Below the pieces are notes generated by a model that was given only the letters and a program-made list of their open reading frames with translations, searched no databases and was not told where the DNA came from. The position numbers were made by a program, and so were the translations under genes. Shown here in pieces: positions 15,469-24,806 of a stretch of DNA of 64,000 nt; within the stretch, counting starts at the first letter, position 1; each line of letters begins with the position of its first letter. The DNA is from an uncultured Oscillibacter sp. (GTDB lineage: Bacteria > Bacillota > Clostridia > Oscillospirales > Oscillospiraceae), in NCBI RefSeq assembly GCF_910579365.1, contig NZ_CAJTUX010000009.1, forward strand, positions 1 through 64,000, written 5' to 3'.

Positions 15469-15636
15469 TACATAACCCTTCTTTCTCGTCGCCGCAAAGA
15501 CCGCCGGGCTCCGGTTCCGGCCCTGCCGGAAACCGCGCCCGCGCCCTTGCTCCTCCCCTCCTCACCGGGGCCGCCGGGCTCCGGCGGGGGCCTTGTCCGG
15601 CCCCCTGTTAAGGATGGGATGCGCAACGTAACAATT
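15469..15636 (-). other. 168-bp gap inside the V-ATPase operon
   Basis: GC-rich with overlapping palindromes (GGCCCCCGCCGGAGCC on the minus strand). No gene. It could hold an internal promoter or mRNA-processing structure that raises synthesis of the A3B3DF head over the membrane part. Confidence 0.4.
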
Positions 15637-15954
15637 TTACAAAATATCGGCGCCCACGGCGCGCTCAATGGCTCGCTGAATGTTCTCCTTGCCGATGCCA
15701 AGGGAACCCTGCCGGCCGGGAATCAGGATGATGGCGGGCCGGATCTCATCCTTGTAGCGGGAGATCACGTCCTCCATGTCCTTTGCCAGCTGCTCGGTGA
15801 GATAGATCACGGCGCAGTTTCCCTTCGCCAGCTCCCGGACCTTCTCTTTGGCCTCCGCCGCGTCCGTGACGGGGTAGGTATCCAGTCCCAGAGCCCGGAA
15901 GCCCATAACGGACTCCCAATCGCCGATGGCGGCGATCTGATAGGTCATAGCCAT
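15637..15954 (-). CDS. ntpG: V-type ATPase subunit F
   Basis: 105 residues with the usual start (YQIAAIGDWESVMGFRALGLDTYPV) and CAVIYLTEQLAKDMEDVI, a small Rossmann-like subunit of the central stalk that binds subunit D (named NtpG in Enterococcus hirae, AtpF in others). It follows ntpC by 17 bp. Confidence 0.93.
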   Translation of the reverse strand: MAMTYQIAAIGDWESVMGFRALGLDTYPVTDAAEAKEKVRELAKGNCAVIYLTEQLAKDMEDVISRYKDEIRPAIILIPGRQGSLGIGKENIQRAIERAVGADIL

Positions 15955-15971
15955 ATTGTCACCTCACCGCC

Positions 15972-16970
15972 TTACACATATCCGGCCCGCAGCCGGGAGC
16001 GAATCACGTCGGCGGGCAGGCCCGCGCCACGGCCCATCAGGAGAATGCGGATGTTGGTATACTCCGTCTCCCGGGCCGCCAGATACCCCAGCAGCGGGGC
16101 CTCGCCGAAGGGCACGAACTGCGCCCCCGCAAGATACGCCCCCACCGCGTCGTCGCAGAGCTTCTCGAAGTCCGTCAGCGGGCCGCCCCGCAGGGCCTCC
16201 GCCCCGGCCTCCGCCGCCGCCTGGAGGGGCGTGGGACCGTAGAGCTCCTGAAGCGCGCCGGAGGCCCCGGCGCTCAGGACGGCGTCCGTCCCCACGTCGC
16301 CGCCCTCCAGCAGGACGGATTTCAAAAAGTCGCCGCTCTTGCCCATCCGCACTGTGCGGACCAGACTGCGGAGGTTCGCCGCGTCGATCTGGATTTTGAC
16401 ATAGCCCTCCAAGAAGGCGCTGCCCGTCTCCTCCGCCGCAGTGCGCATCTCCTGATAGCACCAGCGGTCCAGCACGATGTCGGAAAGCTGGGGGTCCCGG
16501 GTGGAATCCAGAACCTCCTTGGCCTCCGCCGCAGCGGCGGCCAGACCCTCCGGCAGCTCCTCCAGCCGTCCCGTCAGAACGGCCTCCTTCAAAACCGCCG
16601 CCGGAACCCGGCCCATATCCATCAGCATGGAGTCCGGGCTGACGTTCATGGCTGCGGCCTTCAGCGCGGCCTTGATGTTGTGATAGTCATATTTCAGCTT
16701 GAAAATGTCGATATACCTGGGGTCCGGCGCGCCGTCCAGCAGGTCGGAGAGGGTGGCCTCCCGGGCCGCCGACAGCGCGGCGTCCATGGCCTCGGGATTG
16801 CGGGCATCCAGCTCCGGGTACCCGCACTCCTGAAGGATTTTCACCGCCTCCTCGCCGCTGCGGGCCTCCAGCACCTGCTCCATCCGTTCCCTTGTCAAAA
16901 GTCCGGTCTCCATGGCCTTGATGCGGGCGGAAATCGCCAGGTAATCGGTGTCTTTGATTTTTTTAGCCAA
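15972..16970 (-). CDS. ntpC: V-type ATPase subunit C (d-type)
   Basis: 332 residues, all-helical funnel subunit that couples the central shaft to the membrane ring. It begins DTDYLAISARIKAMETGLLTRERMEQVLEA and has EYTNIRILLMGR near the end, both typical. It is 15 bp from ntpE. Confidence 0.92.
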   Translation of the reverse strand: MAKKIKDTDYLAISARIKAMETGLLTRERMEQVLEARSGEEAVKILQECGYPELDARNPEAMDAALSAAREATLSDLLDGAPDPRYIDIFKLKYDYHNIKAALKAAAMNVSPDSMLMDMGRVPAAVLKEAVLTGRLEELPEGLAAAAAEAKEVLDSTRDPQLSDIVLDRWCYQEMRTAAEETGSAFLEGYVKIQIDAANLRSLVRTVRMGKSGDFLKSVLLEGGDVGTDAVLSAGASGALQELYGPTPLQAAAEAGAEALRGGPLTDFEKLCDDAVGAYLAGAQFVPFGEAPLLGYLAARETEYTNIRILLMGRGAGLPADVIRSRLRAGYV

Positions 16971-16985
16971 GACACTTCCTCCTTG

Positions 16986-17570
16986 TCATGAGAACAGTTT
17001 CCTCACTACTTCTCCCGCGGTTTCCGCCTTCTGAAGGCGCACCAAGGTGTCAAACGCGCAGTTGACCTCCACATTCTCAGAGCGGAGGATGAAGCCGCCG
17101 GGAATGGCGCGGGTCTCGCCGGAGAGGGTCAGCTTCTTTCCGCCGTCCTTGTTGGCCTTGTCCACGGCGGCCTTGCCCACCTTCCGGCGGTCCTTGTCGG
17201 AGAAGATGACCTCCTCCTTCCCGGTGGAGGACGCCTGGACCAGCAGCGCCGCCAGGACCTCCGTGTACTTCTCTCCCGGCAGGGAGCAGAGCTTTTTCAA
17301 AGCCAGGTCATAGGCCCGCTCCACCATCTCCTGCTTGGCGGCCAGAGCGGCCTTCCGGGCCTCCATCTGGGCGGTGCCGGCCAGACGCTCCTCCCGCTCG
17401 GCGGCGGCCTTTTTATTCTTCGCGTCCAGGTCCGCCGCCTCGGCGTCCGCCTGGGCCTTGTACCGGGCGGCGATCTTCTCCGCCTCGGCCCGGGCCTCGC
17501 CTAACACCCGGTCGATCTCAGCCTGGGCGTCGGCGCTGATGCGCTGGGTGATTTTTTCAATTCCATTCAT
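16986..17570 (-). CDS. ntpE: V-type ATPase subunit E (peripheral stalk)
   Basis: 194 residues. The N-terminal half is a long charged helix rich in Ala/Glu/Lys, the coiled coil that pairs with the G/H subunit as a stator. The C-terminal globular domain binds the head (GGFILRSENVEVNCAFDTLVRLQK). It lies 26 bp after ntpK. Confidence 0.9.
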   Translation of the reverse strand: MNGIEKITQRISADAQAEIDRVLGEARAEAEKIAARYKAQADAEAADLDAKNKKAAAEREERLAGTAQMEARKAALAAKQEMVERAYDLALKKLCSLPGEKYTEVLAALLVQASSTGKEEVIFSDKDRRKVGKAAVDKANKDGGKKLTLSGETRAIPGGFILRSENVEVNCAFDTLVRLQKAETAGEVVRKLFS

Positions 17571-17596
17571 GGTTCAATCCCCTTTCTGCGGGGCGA

Positions 17597-18118
17597 TCAA
17601 GAAATGTTGATGATCATCAGCATGGAAGCCAGCAGAGACAGGATGGCGTAGAACTCCACGGTGATGCAGAGCACCATGCCCTTGGACCAGTCGTCGGGCT
17701 TCTTGGCCAGAATGTTGATGGAGCCGGCGGCCACGCGGCCCTGGGCGATGGCGGAGAACAGGCCGCCCAGCGCCATAGGCAGGCAGGCGGCGAAGTACTG
17801 CATGCCCTGAGCCACGGTCATCTGGGGCAGTTCGCCGCCCAGAAGGCCCATGGAGAAGATGGCAAAGAACCAAACCACCAGGCCGTACAGGCCCTGGGTG
17901 CCGGGGATGACCTGGAGAATCATGACCTTACCGAACTTGCTGGGGTCCTGGCAGAGAAGCCCGGTGCCCGCCTCGCCGGCGATGCCGGTGCCCTTCGCGG
18001 AGCCGATGCCGGGCAGAACCGCCGCCAGGCCCGCGCCCAGCAGCGCGAAGGCCAGACCGCCAATGCTTCCAAGGAACGTCAAGGAGCCCTGCGCTTCCAC
18101 CAATTGAGTCAGATCCAT
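17597..18118 (-). CDS. ntpK: V-type ATPase proteolipid subunit K, sodium-type ligands
   Basis: 173 residues forming a duplicated four-helix hairpin as in Enterococcus hirae NtpK. The ion ligands known from that sodium pump are present by position: Thr74-Gln75 in VIPGTQGLYG, Gln126 in SAIAQGRVAAG and Glu155 in TVEFYAIL. The first hairpin lacks an acidic ligand (PGTQG), also as in NtpK. This set suggests sodium rather than proton transport; ion specificity is inferred from residues. Confidence 0.94.
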   Translation of the reverse strand: MDLTQLVEAQGSLTFLGSIGGLAFALLGAGLAAVLPGIGSAKGTGIAGEAGTGLLCQDPSKFGKVMILQVIPGTQGLYGLVVWFFAIFSMGLLGGELPQMTVAQGMQYFAACLPMALGGLFSAIAQGRVAAGSINILAKKPDDWSKGMVLCITVEFYAILSLLASMLMIINIS

Positions 18119-18139
18119 TGTTCTTTTCCTCCTAAAAAT

Positions 18140-20059
18140 TTATTGGATATCCACGTATTTCGTATTGATTGCCAGGGGACGGAAGGGTTTGCCCCCATCC
18201 TCATAGAACTTGCCGAAGTATTCCAGGCACTGGAGACGAAGATCATGGACATAGCAGCCCAGAAGGTTCAGCGCGAAGTTCAGCGCGTTGCCCGCCAGGG
18301 AGATGACCAGGAAAATCACGATGTTGCCCGGAATCGCGCCCAGGGTGTTGAATACCTGGGCAATGACGCTGCCCGCCAGCATCAAAGCCATGAGACGGGC
18401 GTACGACAATATGTCGCCGAAGTAACCCGTCACGTGGTTGTAGAGGGAGCCGAAAATGCCCATGATCTTGCCGAAGCCCTGGCCGGTGACCAGGGGGCCG
18501 ATGACGATCAGGGCCAGGCCCGCGTAAAGCACCAGGTTCGTCACGCCCACGGCCATCAGTCCGATGCCCACGAAGACGATCCACCACGTGACCTCCTCAA
18601 AAACGGCGTCCAGCACCTGCCCGGCCTTGAGCTTCCGGATGAAGCTGACGGCCATGCCGGTAATGATCTGCACCAGACCCAGAGCCATGGCCCCGACGAG
18701 AATCATCAGCGTGTCGTTCAGCGGGGTGAAGAGGGACGGCAGGGCGAAGTCTCCGCCGGTGGTGAGCTTTACCACCTGGGTCAAAAAGTCCCCGAAGAAG
18801 CCGCCGGTCAGCGCGCCCCAGAAGAAGGTGGAGACGCCGCACAGCTGCAAAAGGCCCATCATGTGGCCCATGGTTCCCTTGGGCCGGTACTTTTTCGCCA
18901 CCAGGGTGCCCGCCAGAATCATCAAAAGACCGTACCCCATGTCCGCCATCATAATGCCGTAGAACAAAATGAAGAACGGGGCCATCAGGGGGTTGGGGTC
19001 CACGTTGTTGTACGCGGGGAGGGAGTACATCTCCGTCACCATGTTCAGCGGGCGGGTCAGCCAGTTGTTTTTCAGCTGCACCGGCACGTCGGGAATCTCC
19101 TCCTCCGTGGGGTCGCTGGCCTCCCAGGCGCAGCCCCGGCTCTCCAGAAGGGTCCGGACCTCGCCCAGCTTCTCCGCCGGGGCCCAGCCCTCGAAGAAGA
19201 CGATGGTCCCGTCCGTCAGGAGACGCTCGGTGTTCAGGTCCTCGGCGGCCTCGGCGTTCAGCCGGTCGGCATAGAGCCGGAGGGCGTCCCGTTCCGGAGC
19301 CAGAGCGGCGATGGCGGCCTCCGCCTCCTGCCGCTGTTTCTGATTCTCGGACAGCGCCCGGTCCAGCGCCGCGACGTTTTCCGCCGCCGTCCCCGTCACG
19401 CCCTGAAACGCCGTCACGCTGAAGCCGTGGGGCCGGAGAATCTCCAGGGCCTTCTCCTCCTCCGCCCGGTGGGCGATGAGAAGGCAGCAGCGCTGCTGTT
19501 TGTCCGCGCCGATCTCATAGAGTTCCGCCGCGGTATCCCCCAGCTCGCCGCGGATAGCGGCGGTGTCCGCCGCCCCGGGGAACACCCCCAGGCGGAAGAC
19601 CGCGTTCGCGGTGCCGCTCAGGTCCAGGGGCATATCCAGGGGGACCCAGGGCTCCAGCCCGGCCCTCCGGCTGAGGAGGCGGCCCTCCTCCCCCTGGAGA
19701 CGGGAGATATCCTGGAGATGCCCGTTGATCCGCCGGCTGACGGCCCGGGCCTTTTCCAGGGTCTCGCGGTTTAAAAACTCCTCCTGGGACACCGGCCGGC
19801 GCTGGATGAAGAGCCCGTCCTTGGTCCCGCCGTAACGCTTCAGGGCGTCCAGGGCGGCGTTGGCCTCTCCCTGCTCGTTCTTGGTCTCCGCCAGCGTGGA
19901 GGTGTCCCGCCGCAGCAGCGCCGCCCAGGCGGGATCCGCCAGTTTGCCGGCGGGCTCGCTGATCTCCACACAGCCCAGGCGCAAGAGCTCCCGCAGGAGC
20001 GCATCCCGGCTGTTGGCCATGGCCATGACGCGGAGCTTTTTCATTTTAACAATGGCCAT
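18140..20059 (-). CDS. ntpI: V-type ATPase subunit I (a-type)
   Basis: 639 residues, normal length. The soluble N-terminal half (about 1-340) has long coiled-coil arms; the C-terminal half has seven to eight membrane helices. The conserved segment SLYNHVTGYFGDILSYARLMALMLAGSVIAQVFN contains the essential Arg that faces the proteolipid ring. It starts 1 bp after the stop of the G/H gene. Confidence 0.95.
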   Translation of the reverse strand: MAIVKMKKLRVMAMANSRDALLRELLRLGCVEISEPAGKLADPAWAALLRRDTSTLAETKNEQGEANAALDALKRYGGTKDGLFIQRRPVSQEEFLNRETLEKARAVSRRINGHLQDISRLQGEEGRLLSRRAGLEPWVPLDMPLDLSGTANAVFRLGVFPGAADTAAIRGELGDTAAELYEIGADKQQRCCLLIAHRAEEEKALEILRPHGFSVTAFQGVTGTAAENVAALDRALSENQKQRQEAEAAIAALAPERDALRLYADRLNAEAAEDLNTERLLTDGTIVFFEGWAPAEKLGEVRTLLESRGCAWEASDPTEEEIPDVPVQLKNNWLTRPLNMVTEMYSLPAYNNVDPNPLMAPFFILFYGIMMADMGYGLLMILAGTLVAKKYRPKGTMGHMMGLLQLCGVSTFFWGALTGGFFGDFLTQVVKLTTGGDFALPSLFTPLNDTLMILVGAMALGLVQIITGMAVSFIRKLKAGQVLDAVFEEVTWWIVFVGIGLMAVGVTNLVLYAGLALIVIGPLVTGQGFGKIMGIFGSLYNHVTGYFGDILSYARLMALMLAGSVIAQVFNTLGAIPGNIVIFLVISLAGNALNFALNLLGCYVHDLRLQCLEYFGKFYEDGGKPFRPLAINTKYVDIQ

Positions 20060-20060
20060 T

Positions 20061-20375
20061 TCAGTTGCTCACAACCCTTCCGACAATAAACTCCGCAGCC
20101 GCTTCCAGACGCTTGTCCGCCGCCTCGCGCAGCTTTCCCGCGTCCGCCTCCGCGGCCTGAGCGGTTTTCGCGGCCTGAGCCGCCGCCCGCTCCTCCGCCT
20201 GACGCAGAAGCTCCCGGCCGGCCTCCGCCCCGGCGCTCCGGGTCCTTTGCAAGAGCGCCTGACCTTCCTTCTCCGCGTCGGCGATGAGCTGCTTCGCCTC
20301 CGCCTCGGCGGCGGCGCGGCGCTCCCGGACCTCGTTTTCCACCTGCGTTACCTTTTCGATCGCTTCCAGGGACAT
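20061..20375 (-). CDS. ntpF: V-type ATPase subunit G/H-like stator protein
   Basis: 104 residues, almost entirely an Ala/Glu/Arg-rich coiled coil (VENEVRERRAAAEAEAKQLIADAEKEGQALL...), as expected for the peripheral-stalk partner of subunit E (NtpF in E. hirae). It is the first gene of the operon, with ribosome site GAAGGTGA before ATG 20375. Coiled coils of this kind are hard to tell apart by sequence, so context carries the call. Confidence 0.88.
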   Translation of the reverse strand: MSLEAIEKVTQVENEVRERRAAAEAEAKQLIADAEKEGQALLQRTRSAGAEAGRELLRQAEERAAAQAAKTAQAAEADAGKLREAADKRLEAAAEFIVGRVVSN

Positions 20376-20450
20376 TCGTTCTCACCTTCTCTCCATGTGC
20401 CATCCGTTCCGCCCTTGGTCCCAGCGAACCGTATCGGCATTCTATCATAC

Positions 20451-20479
20451 AGTATAGGCGAAGTCCGCCGGTTTTGCAA
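20451..20479 (-). promoter_or_regulatory. Promoter of the V-ATPase operon
   Basis: On the minus strand TTGCAA (20479-20474), a 17-base spacer, then TATACT (20456-20451), about 75 bp before the first gene. Confidence 0.7.
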
Positions 20480-20629
20480 GGGAATTTTTGTTATCGGGCG
20501 GAAAAGAAGAAAGCAGCCGCCCCAGGCGGACGGCCGCCAGAAATTGGAATTGGTACGCTGCGCCCGCCCTTTTCTTTTCCCGCCGTTTGTGGTATACTGC
20601 TTTTCAAACACACGGGAGGGGGAACTTTT

Positions 20630-21148
20630 ATGCGAGCCGAGGAACGGCGGCAGGCCATTTTAACGTATTTACAGCGCTCCAGCCGCCCCGTCAGCGCCGG
20701 ACGCCTGGCGGAGCGCTTTTCCGTCAGCCGTCAGGTGGTGGTGGGGGACGTGGCCCTGCTCCGGGCCGCCGGAGCGGACATCTCCGCCACGCCCAGGGGC
20801 TATGTAATCCTGAGGGCGGACCGGGGTCTGGTCCGCCGGGTGGCCTGCCGGCACGACGGGCGGGGCATGGAGGCGGAGCTCTGCGCCATGGTGGACCAGG
20901 GTTGCTCCGTGCTGGACGTCATTGTGGAGCATCCGGTCTACGGCCAGCTCACCGGGTCTCTCCAGCTCTCCAGCCGCTACGACGTGAGCCAGTTCCTCTC
21001 CCGCTGCGGGTCGAACGGGGCCCGGCCCCTCTCGGACCTCACCGGGGGCATCCATCTCCACACCCTCTCCTGCCCGGACGGGGAGGCCTTCCAGCGGGTG
21101 CGGGAATCCCTGCGGAACCTGGGGGTGCTGCTGGAGGAGGGGGATTGA
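20630..21148 (+). CDS. niaR: NiaR-type transcriptional repressor (HTH_11 plus 3H domain)
   Basis: 172 residues from ATG 20630 (GGGAGGGGG upstream). The N-terminal winged helix (RRQAILTYLQRSSRPVSAGRLAERFSVSRQVVVGDVALLRAAG) is followed by a 3H domain with its namesake histidines (VACRHDG, IVEHPVYG, GGIHLHT). NiaR proteins are nicotinate-responsive, metal-binding repressors of NAD precursor genes. Here it precedes a MATE pump by 25 bp rather than the usual niacin transporter or nad genes. Confidence 0.88.
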   Translation: MRAEERRQAILTYLQRSSRPVSAGRLAERFSVSRQVVVGDVALLRAAGADISATPRGYVILRADRGLVRRVACRHDGRGMEAELCAMVDQGCSVLDVIVEHPVYGQLTGSLQLSSRYDVSQFLSRCGSNGARPLSDLTGGIHLHTLSCPDGEAFQRVRESLRNLGVLLEEGD

Positions 21149-21173
21149 ATCCGCCCGAGACAAGGAGGACGTT

Positions 21174-22544
21174 ATGAAAAAGGTTTCCGCCGCGCGGGAC
21201 ATGACGGCGGGCAGCCCCGCCGGGCACATTCTCTATTTCGCCCTGCCCCTTCTGGCGGGGAGCCTGCTCCAGCAGTTCTACAACATGGTGGACAGCTGGG
21301 TGGTGGGCCGCTACGTAGGGGACGGGGCCCTTGCCGCCGTGGGGGTGGGCTTCCCGGTTTTGACCATGTTCTCCTCTCTCTTCATCGGCCTCTCCGGGGG
21401 CGGCACAGTGGTCATCGCCCAGTTCTTCGGCGCGGGAAAAATGGACCGGGTCCGGGACGCGGTGGACACCATCTACGCCGCCTTCCTCACCTCCATCGTC
21501 CCCCTGACGGCCCTGGCGCTTCTGGCGGTGGGCCCCGTTCTCCGCCTGCTCCAGGTGGAGGAGGCGGCCTATGGCGAGGCTTACCTTTATTTAATAGTGG
21601 TCTGCGCCGGACTGACCGGCAGCGTGGGCTACAACCTCAACGCCGGCATCCTGGGCGGACTGGGCAACAGCCGCAGCACTTTGCTGTTTCTGGCCGTGGC
21701 CTCGGTGATGAACATCGTTCTGGACCTGGCGCTGGTCCTGTTCTTCGGCCTGGGGGTCCTGGGCGTGGCCCTGGGGACCGTCATCGCCCAGGCGTTTTCC
21801 TGGCTCTTCGGGGTGGCCTACATCAACCGGCGCTATCCGGATATCTCCCTCCGCCTTCTGCCAAGGAACTTTGACCGGGCCCTCTTCGGCCAGATCATGG
21901 GCATCGGCCTCCCGGCGGGGGTGCAGATGTCCCTGGTGGCCCTGGGGGCCATGGTGGTGATGGGGAAGATCAACACCTACGGCAAGGAGTTCACCGCCGG
22001 GTACAACGTGGGCTTCCGGCTGGACCAGCTGGCCTTTCTGCCCATCCAGAGCCTGTCCAGCGCCGTCATCTCCTTCGTGGGGCAGAACGTCGGCGCCAAG
22101 CGGATGGACCGGGCCCGGCAGGGTATCCGGGTCACGGTGACCCTCTCCGCCCTGTGGTCGCTGTTGATGACGGCGGTTCTCACGCCCTTCCGCGAGCCCT
22201 TGGTGGCCTTCTTCTCCCCCACGCCGGCGGTGATTCACGCCGGGGCGGTGTACCTCCAGTGCATTATGCCGTTCTACTTTTTCTTCGCCGTCATGTTCTG
22301 CCTGAACAACGCCATGCGGGGCGCGGGGGACAGCGTCTTCCCCATGGTGGACGTCATCTTGTCCCTGATCCTGGTCCGGGTCCCGGCGGTGTACTATCTG
22401 GCGGACCGCTTCGGCCCCGATTATATGTACTACGGCTGCGCCGTGGGCTGGGCCGTAGGGCTGGCCCTGTCCCTCGGGTGGTATTTCTCCGGGCGGTGGA
22501 TGCGGCACGGGAGCCTGGCGGACCGGGAGAGGCCGGAGCAGTAG
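21174..22544 (+). CDS. MATE-family efflux transporter
   Basis: 456 residues with twelve predicted membrane helices. The start (GSPAGHILYFALPLLAGSLLQQFYNMVDSWVVGRYVGDGALAAVGVGFP) and MRGAGDSVFPMVDVI are typical MATE features. It exports organic cations or drugs in exchange for Na+ or H+. It is probably cotranscribed with the niaR-like gene; an NAD-precursor-related substrate would be a guess. Confidence 0.92.
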   Translation: MKKVSAARDMTAGSPAGHILYFALPLLAGSLLQQFYNMVDSWVVGRYVGDGALAAVGVGFPVLTMFSSLFIGLSGGGTVVIAQFFGAGKMDRVRDAVDTIYAAFLTSIVPLTALALLAVGPVLRLLQVEEAAYGEAYLYLIVVCAGLTGSVGYNLNAGILGGLGNSRSTLLFLAVASVMNIVLDLALVLFFGLGVLGVALGTVIAQAFSWLFGVAYINRRYPDISLRLLPRNFDRALFGQIMGIGLPAGVQMSLVALGAMVVMGKINTYGKEFTAGYNVGFRLDQLAFLPIQSLSSAVISFVGQNVGAKRMDRARQGIRVTVTLSALWSLLMTAVLTPFREPLVAFFSPTPAVIHAGAVYLQCIMPFYFFFAVMFCLNNAMRGAGDSVFPMVDVILSLILVRVPAVYYLADRFGPDYMYYGCAVGWAVGLALSLGWYFSGRWMRHGSLADRERPEQ

Positions 22545-22610
22545 GACGCCTCCTCCGGCCCGTTCGTCGGACGGCGCAGAAGGGCCGCTATCCGCGGCGG
22601 AAAAACCCGC

Positions 22611-22639
22611 TTGTAATTTCCTGCCGGTTTCGGTATAAT
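22611..22639 (+). promoter_or_regulatory. Promoter of metG
   Basis: TTGTAA (22611-22616), 17-base spacer, TATAAT (22634-22639), about 70 bp before metG. The leader is short, with no T-box seen. Confidence 0.7.
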
Positions 22640-22711
22640 AAACTAATTGCACATCCCCGTCAGTACCGGCTGTCCTTCCATTCGGGGCCGCCGTTTTAAA
22701 GGAGAAAGACC

Positions 22712-24676
22712 ATGGAAAAGAAAAAGTTCTATATCACCACGCCCATCTACTACCCCTCGGACAAGCTCCACATCGGCCACACCTACTGCACCGTGGCCAC
22801 GGACACCCTGGCCCGCTATCACCGTTTGCTGGGGGAGGACGTTCTGTTCCTCACCGGCACCGACGAGCACGGCCAGAAGATCGAGGACAAGGCCAAGGAG
22901 GCCGGCGTCACACCCCAAGAGTTTGTGGACCGCATTGTGGAGGGTCCCCGGGGCGTGCGGGATTTGTGGAAGCTGATGAACATCTCCAACGACCGCTTCA
23001 TCCGCACCACCGACAGCTACCATGTAAAATCCATCCAATATATTTTCCGCAAAATGCACGACAACGGCGACATCTACAAGGGCACCTACAAGGGGAAATA
23101 CTGCACCCCCTGCGAGTCCTTCTGGACCGAGAGCCAGCTGAAGGACGGCTGCTGCCCCGACTGCGGCCGCCCTGTCAAGGACGCGGAGGAGGAGGCGTAC
23201 TTCTTCCGCCTGAGCAAGTATGCGGACAAGATTCGGGACCTGCTGGAAAATACGGACTTCCTCCAGCCCCGCTCCCGGGTCCACGAGATGGTCCGCAACT
23301 TCATCGACCCGGGGCTGGAGGACCTGTGCGTCTCCCGGACCAGCTTCTCCTGGGGCGTGCCGGTGGACTTTGACCCGGGCCATGTGGTCTATGTGTGGGT
23401 GGACGCCCTCTCCAACTATATCACCGCCCTGGGTTATGGCAACGACTCCTATGACGACTATCAAGACTGGTGGCCCGGGGTGAACATCGTGGGCAAGGAG
23501 ATCGTGCGCTTCCACTCCATCATCTGGCCCGCCATGCTCATGAGCCTGGGGGAGCCCGTGCCCCAGAAGTGCTTTGGCCACGGGTGGCTCCTTCTGGACG
23601 GCGGCAAGATGTCCAAGTCCAAGGGCAACGTGGTGGACCCCTATATCCTGGCGGAGCAGTTCGGCGTGGACGCGCTGCGCTTCTTCCTCATGCGGACCTT
23701 CCCCTTCGGGTCCGACGGCAACTTCTCCAACGAGCTTTTGATTCAGACCATCAACACCGACCTTGCCAACGACCTGGGCAACCTGGTTTCCCGCACCACC
23801 GCCATGGCGGGCAAGTACTTCGGCGGGAAGCTCCCGGCGGCCCGCCGCTATGAGAAGGAAAAGGACGATGAGCTGGTGTCCATGGCCCTGGGCCTCCGGG
23901 CAAAGTACGAGGACGCCATGGACCACTATGCGCCCCATAAGGCTTTGGACGAGGTGTTCAGGGTCATCCAGCGGGCCAACAAGTATATTGACGAGAATAT
24001 GCCCTGGGCCTTGGCGAAGGATATGGACGCCAACGGCCCCCGCCTTGCCAGCGTTCTCTACCACCTGCTGGAGGCCACCCGGATCTGCGGCATTCTCCTG
24101 ACCCCCTTCATGCCCGAGAGCATGGACAAGCTCTTTGCCCAGATCGGCGCGGAGAAGAACTGCCAGACCTGGGACAGCGCCGCTATGTGGGCGGCCCTGG
24201 ACGAGGACGTGACCGTCACCAAAGGGGAGAACCTGTTCCCCCGGGTGGACATGGTCAAGGCGCTGGAGGAACTGGAGGCCGCCGTGGAGGCCGCGAAACA
24301 GGCGGAGTCCGGCGTGGAGCTGGAGCCCCAGCTTACGGAGCAGGTGGACTTCGACACCTTCTGCAAGTCCGACTTCCGGGTGGTGAAGGTGAAAGCCTGC
24401 GAGGCCGTGAAGAAAAGCGAGAAGCTTTTGAAATTCATCCTGGACGACGGCACCGGCGTGGACCGGCAGATTCTCTCCGGCATTCACAAGTGGTACGAGC
24501 CGGAGGATTTGGTCGGCAAAACCCTGGTGGCCATTGTGAACCTGCCTCCCCGGAAGATGATGGGCCAGGAGAGCTGCGGCATGCTGATCTCCGCCGTCCA
24601 TAAGGAGAAGGGAGAGGAGGCGCTCCACCTCCTCATGGTGGACAACGCCATCCCCGCCGGGGCCAAGCTCTGCTGA
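22712..24676 (+). CDS. metG: Methionyl-tRNA synthetase
   Basis: 654 residues. HIGH motif at 20-23 (DKLHIGHTYCTVATD) and KMSKS at about 299. A zinc knuckle has two Cys pairs (CTPC about 131-134 and CPDC about 148-151). A C-terminal EMAP-type tRNA-binding domain (about 545-654: VDFDTFCKSDFRVVKVKACEAV...) is fused. It charges tRNA-Met with methionine. Ribosome site AAAGGAGAAAG. Confidence 0.98.
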   Translation: MEKKKFYITTPIYYPSDKLHIGHTYCTVATDTLARYHRLLGEDVLFLTGTDEHGQKIEDKAKEAGVTPQEFVDRIVEGPRGVRDLWKLMNISNDRFIRTTDSYHVKSIQYIFRKMHDNGDIYKGTYKGKYCTPCESFWTESQLKDGCCPDCGRPVKDAEEEAYFFRLSKYADKIRDLLENTDFLQPRSRVHEMVRNFIDPGLEDLCVSRTSFSWGVPVDFDPGHVVYVWVDALSNYITALGYGNDSYDDYQDWWPGVNIVGKEIVRFHSIIWPAMLMSLGEPVPQKCFGHGWLLLDGGKMSKSKGNVVDPYILAEQFGVDALRFFLMRTFPFGSDGNFSNELLIQTINTDLANDLGNLVSRTTAMAGKYFGGKLPAARRYEKEKDDELVSMALGLRAKYEDAMDHYAPHKALDEVFRVIQRANKYIDENMPWALAKDMDANGPRLASVLYHLLEATRICGILLTPFMPESMDKLFAQIGAEKNCQTWDSAAMWAALDEDVTVTKGENLFPRVDMVKALEELEAAVEAAKQAESGVELEPQLTEQVDFDTFCKSDFRVVKVKACEAVKKSEKLLKFILDDGTGVDRQILSGIHKWYEPEDLVGKTLVAIVNLPPRKMMGQESCGMLISAVHKEKGEEALHLLMVDNAIPAGAKLC

Positions 24677-24806
24677 GTTCCATTTTCGGCAAAACGGAAC
24701 CGCAAAAGCCTTCGCGCGCTCCGCCGGTCCGGCAAAAAATCAGGCCAAAACGGCGGCGGCGGGGCCGGCCATTTCACAAAAACGCGTATACTTTCCCAAA
24801 TGCAGG

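Noticed and set aside
14200..16242. 680-codon plus-strand open frame opposite ntpA, ntpF and ntpC
   Set aside because: Shadow of three well-supported minus-strand genes.
22545..22711. T-box or SAM riboswitch before metG
   Set aside because: The leader after the promoter is only about 65 bases and lacks T-box or SAM motifs.
22643..24628. 661-codon minus-strand open frame opposite metG
   Set aside because: Shadow of metG; composition dominated by His/Gly/Leu/Gln.
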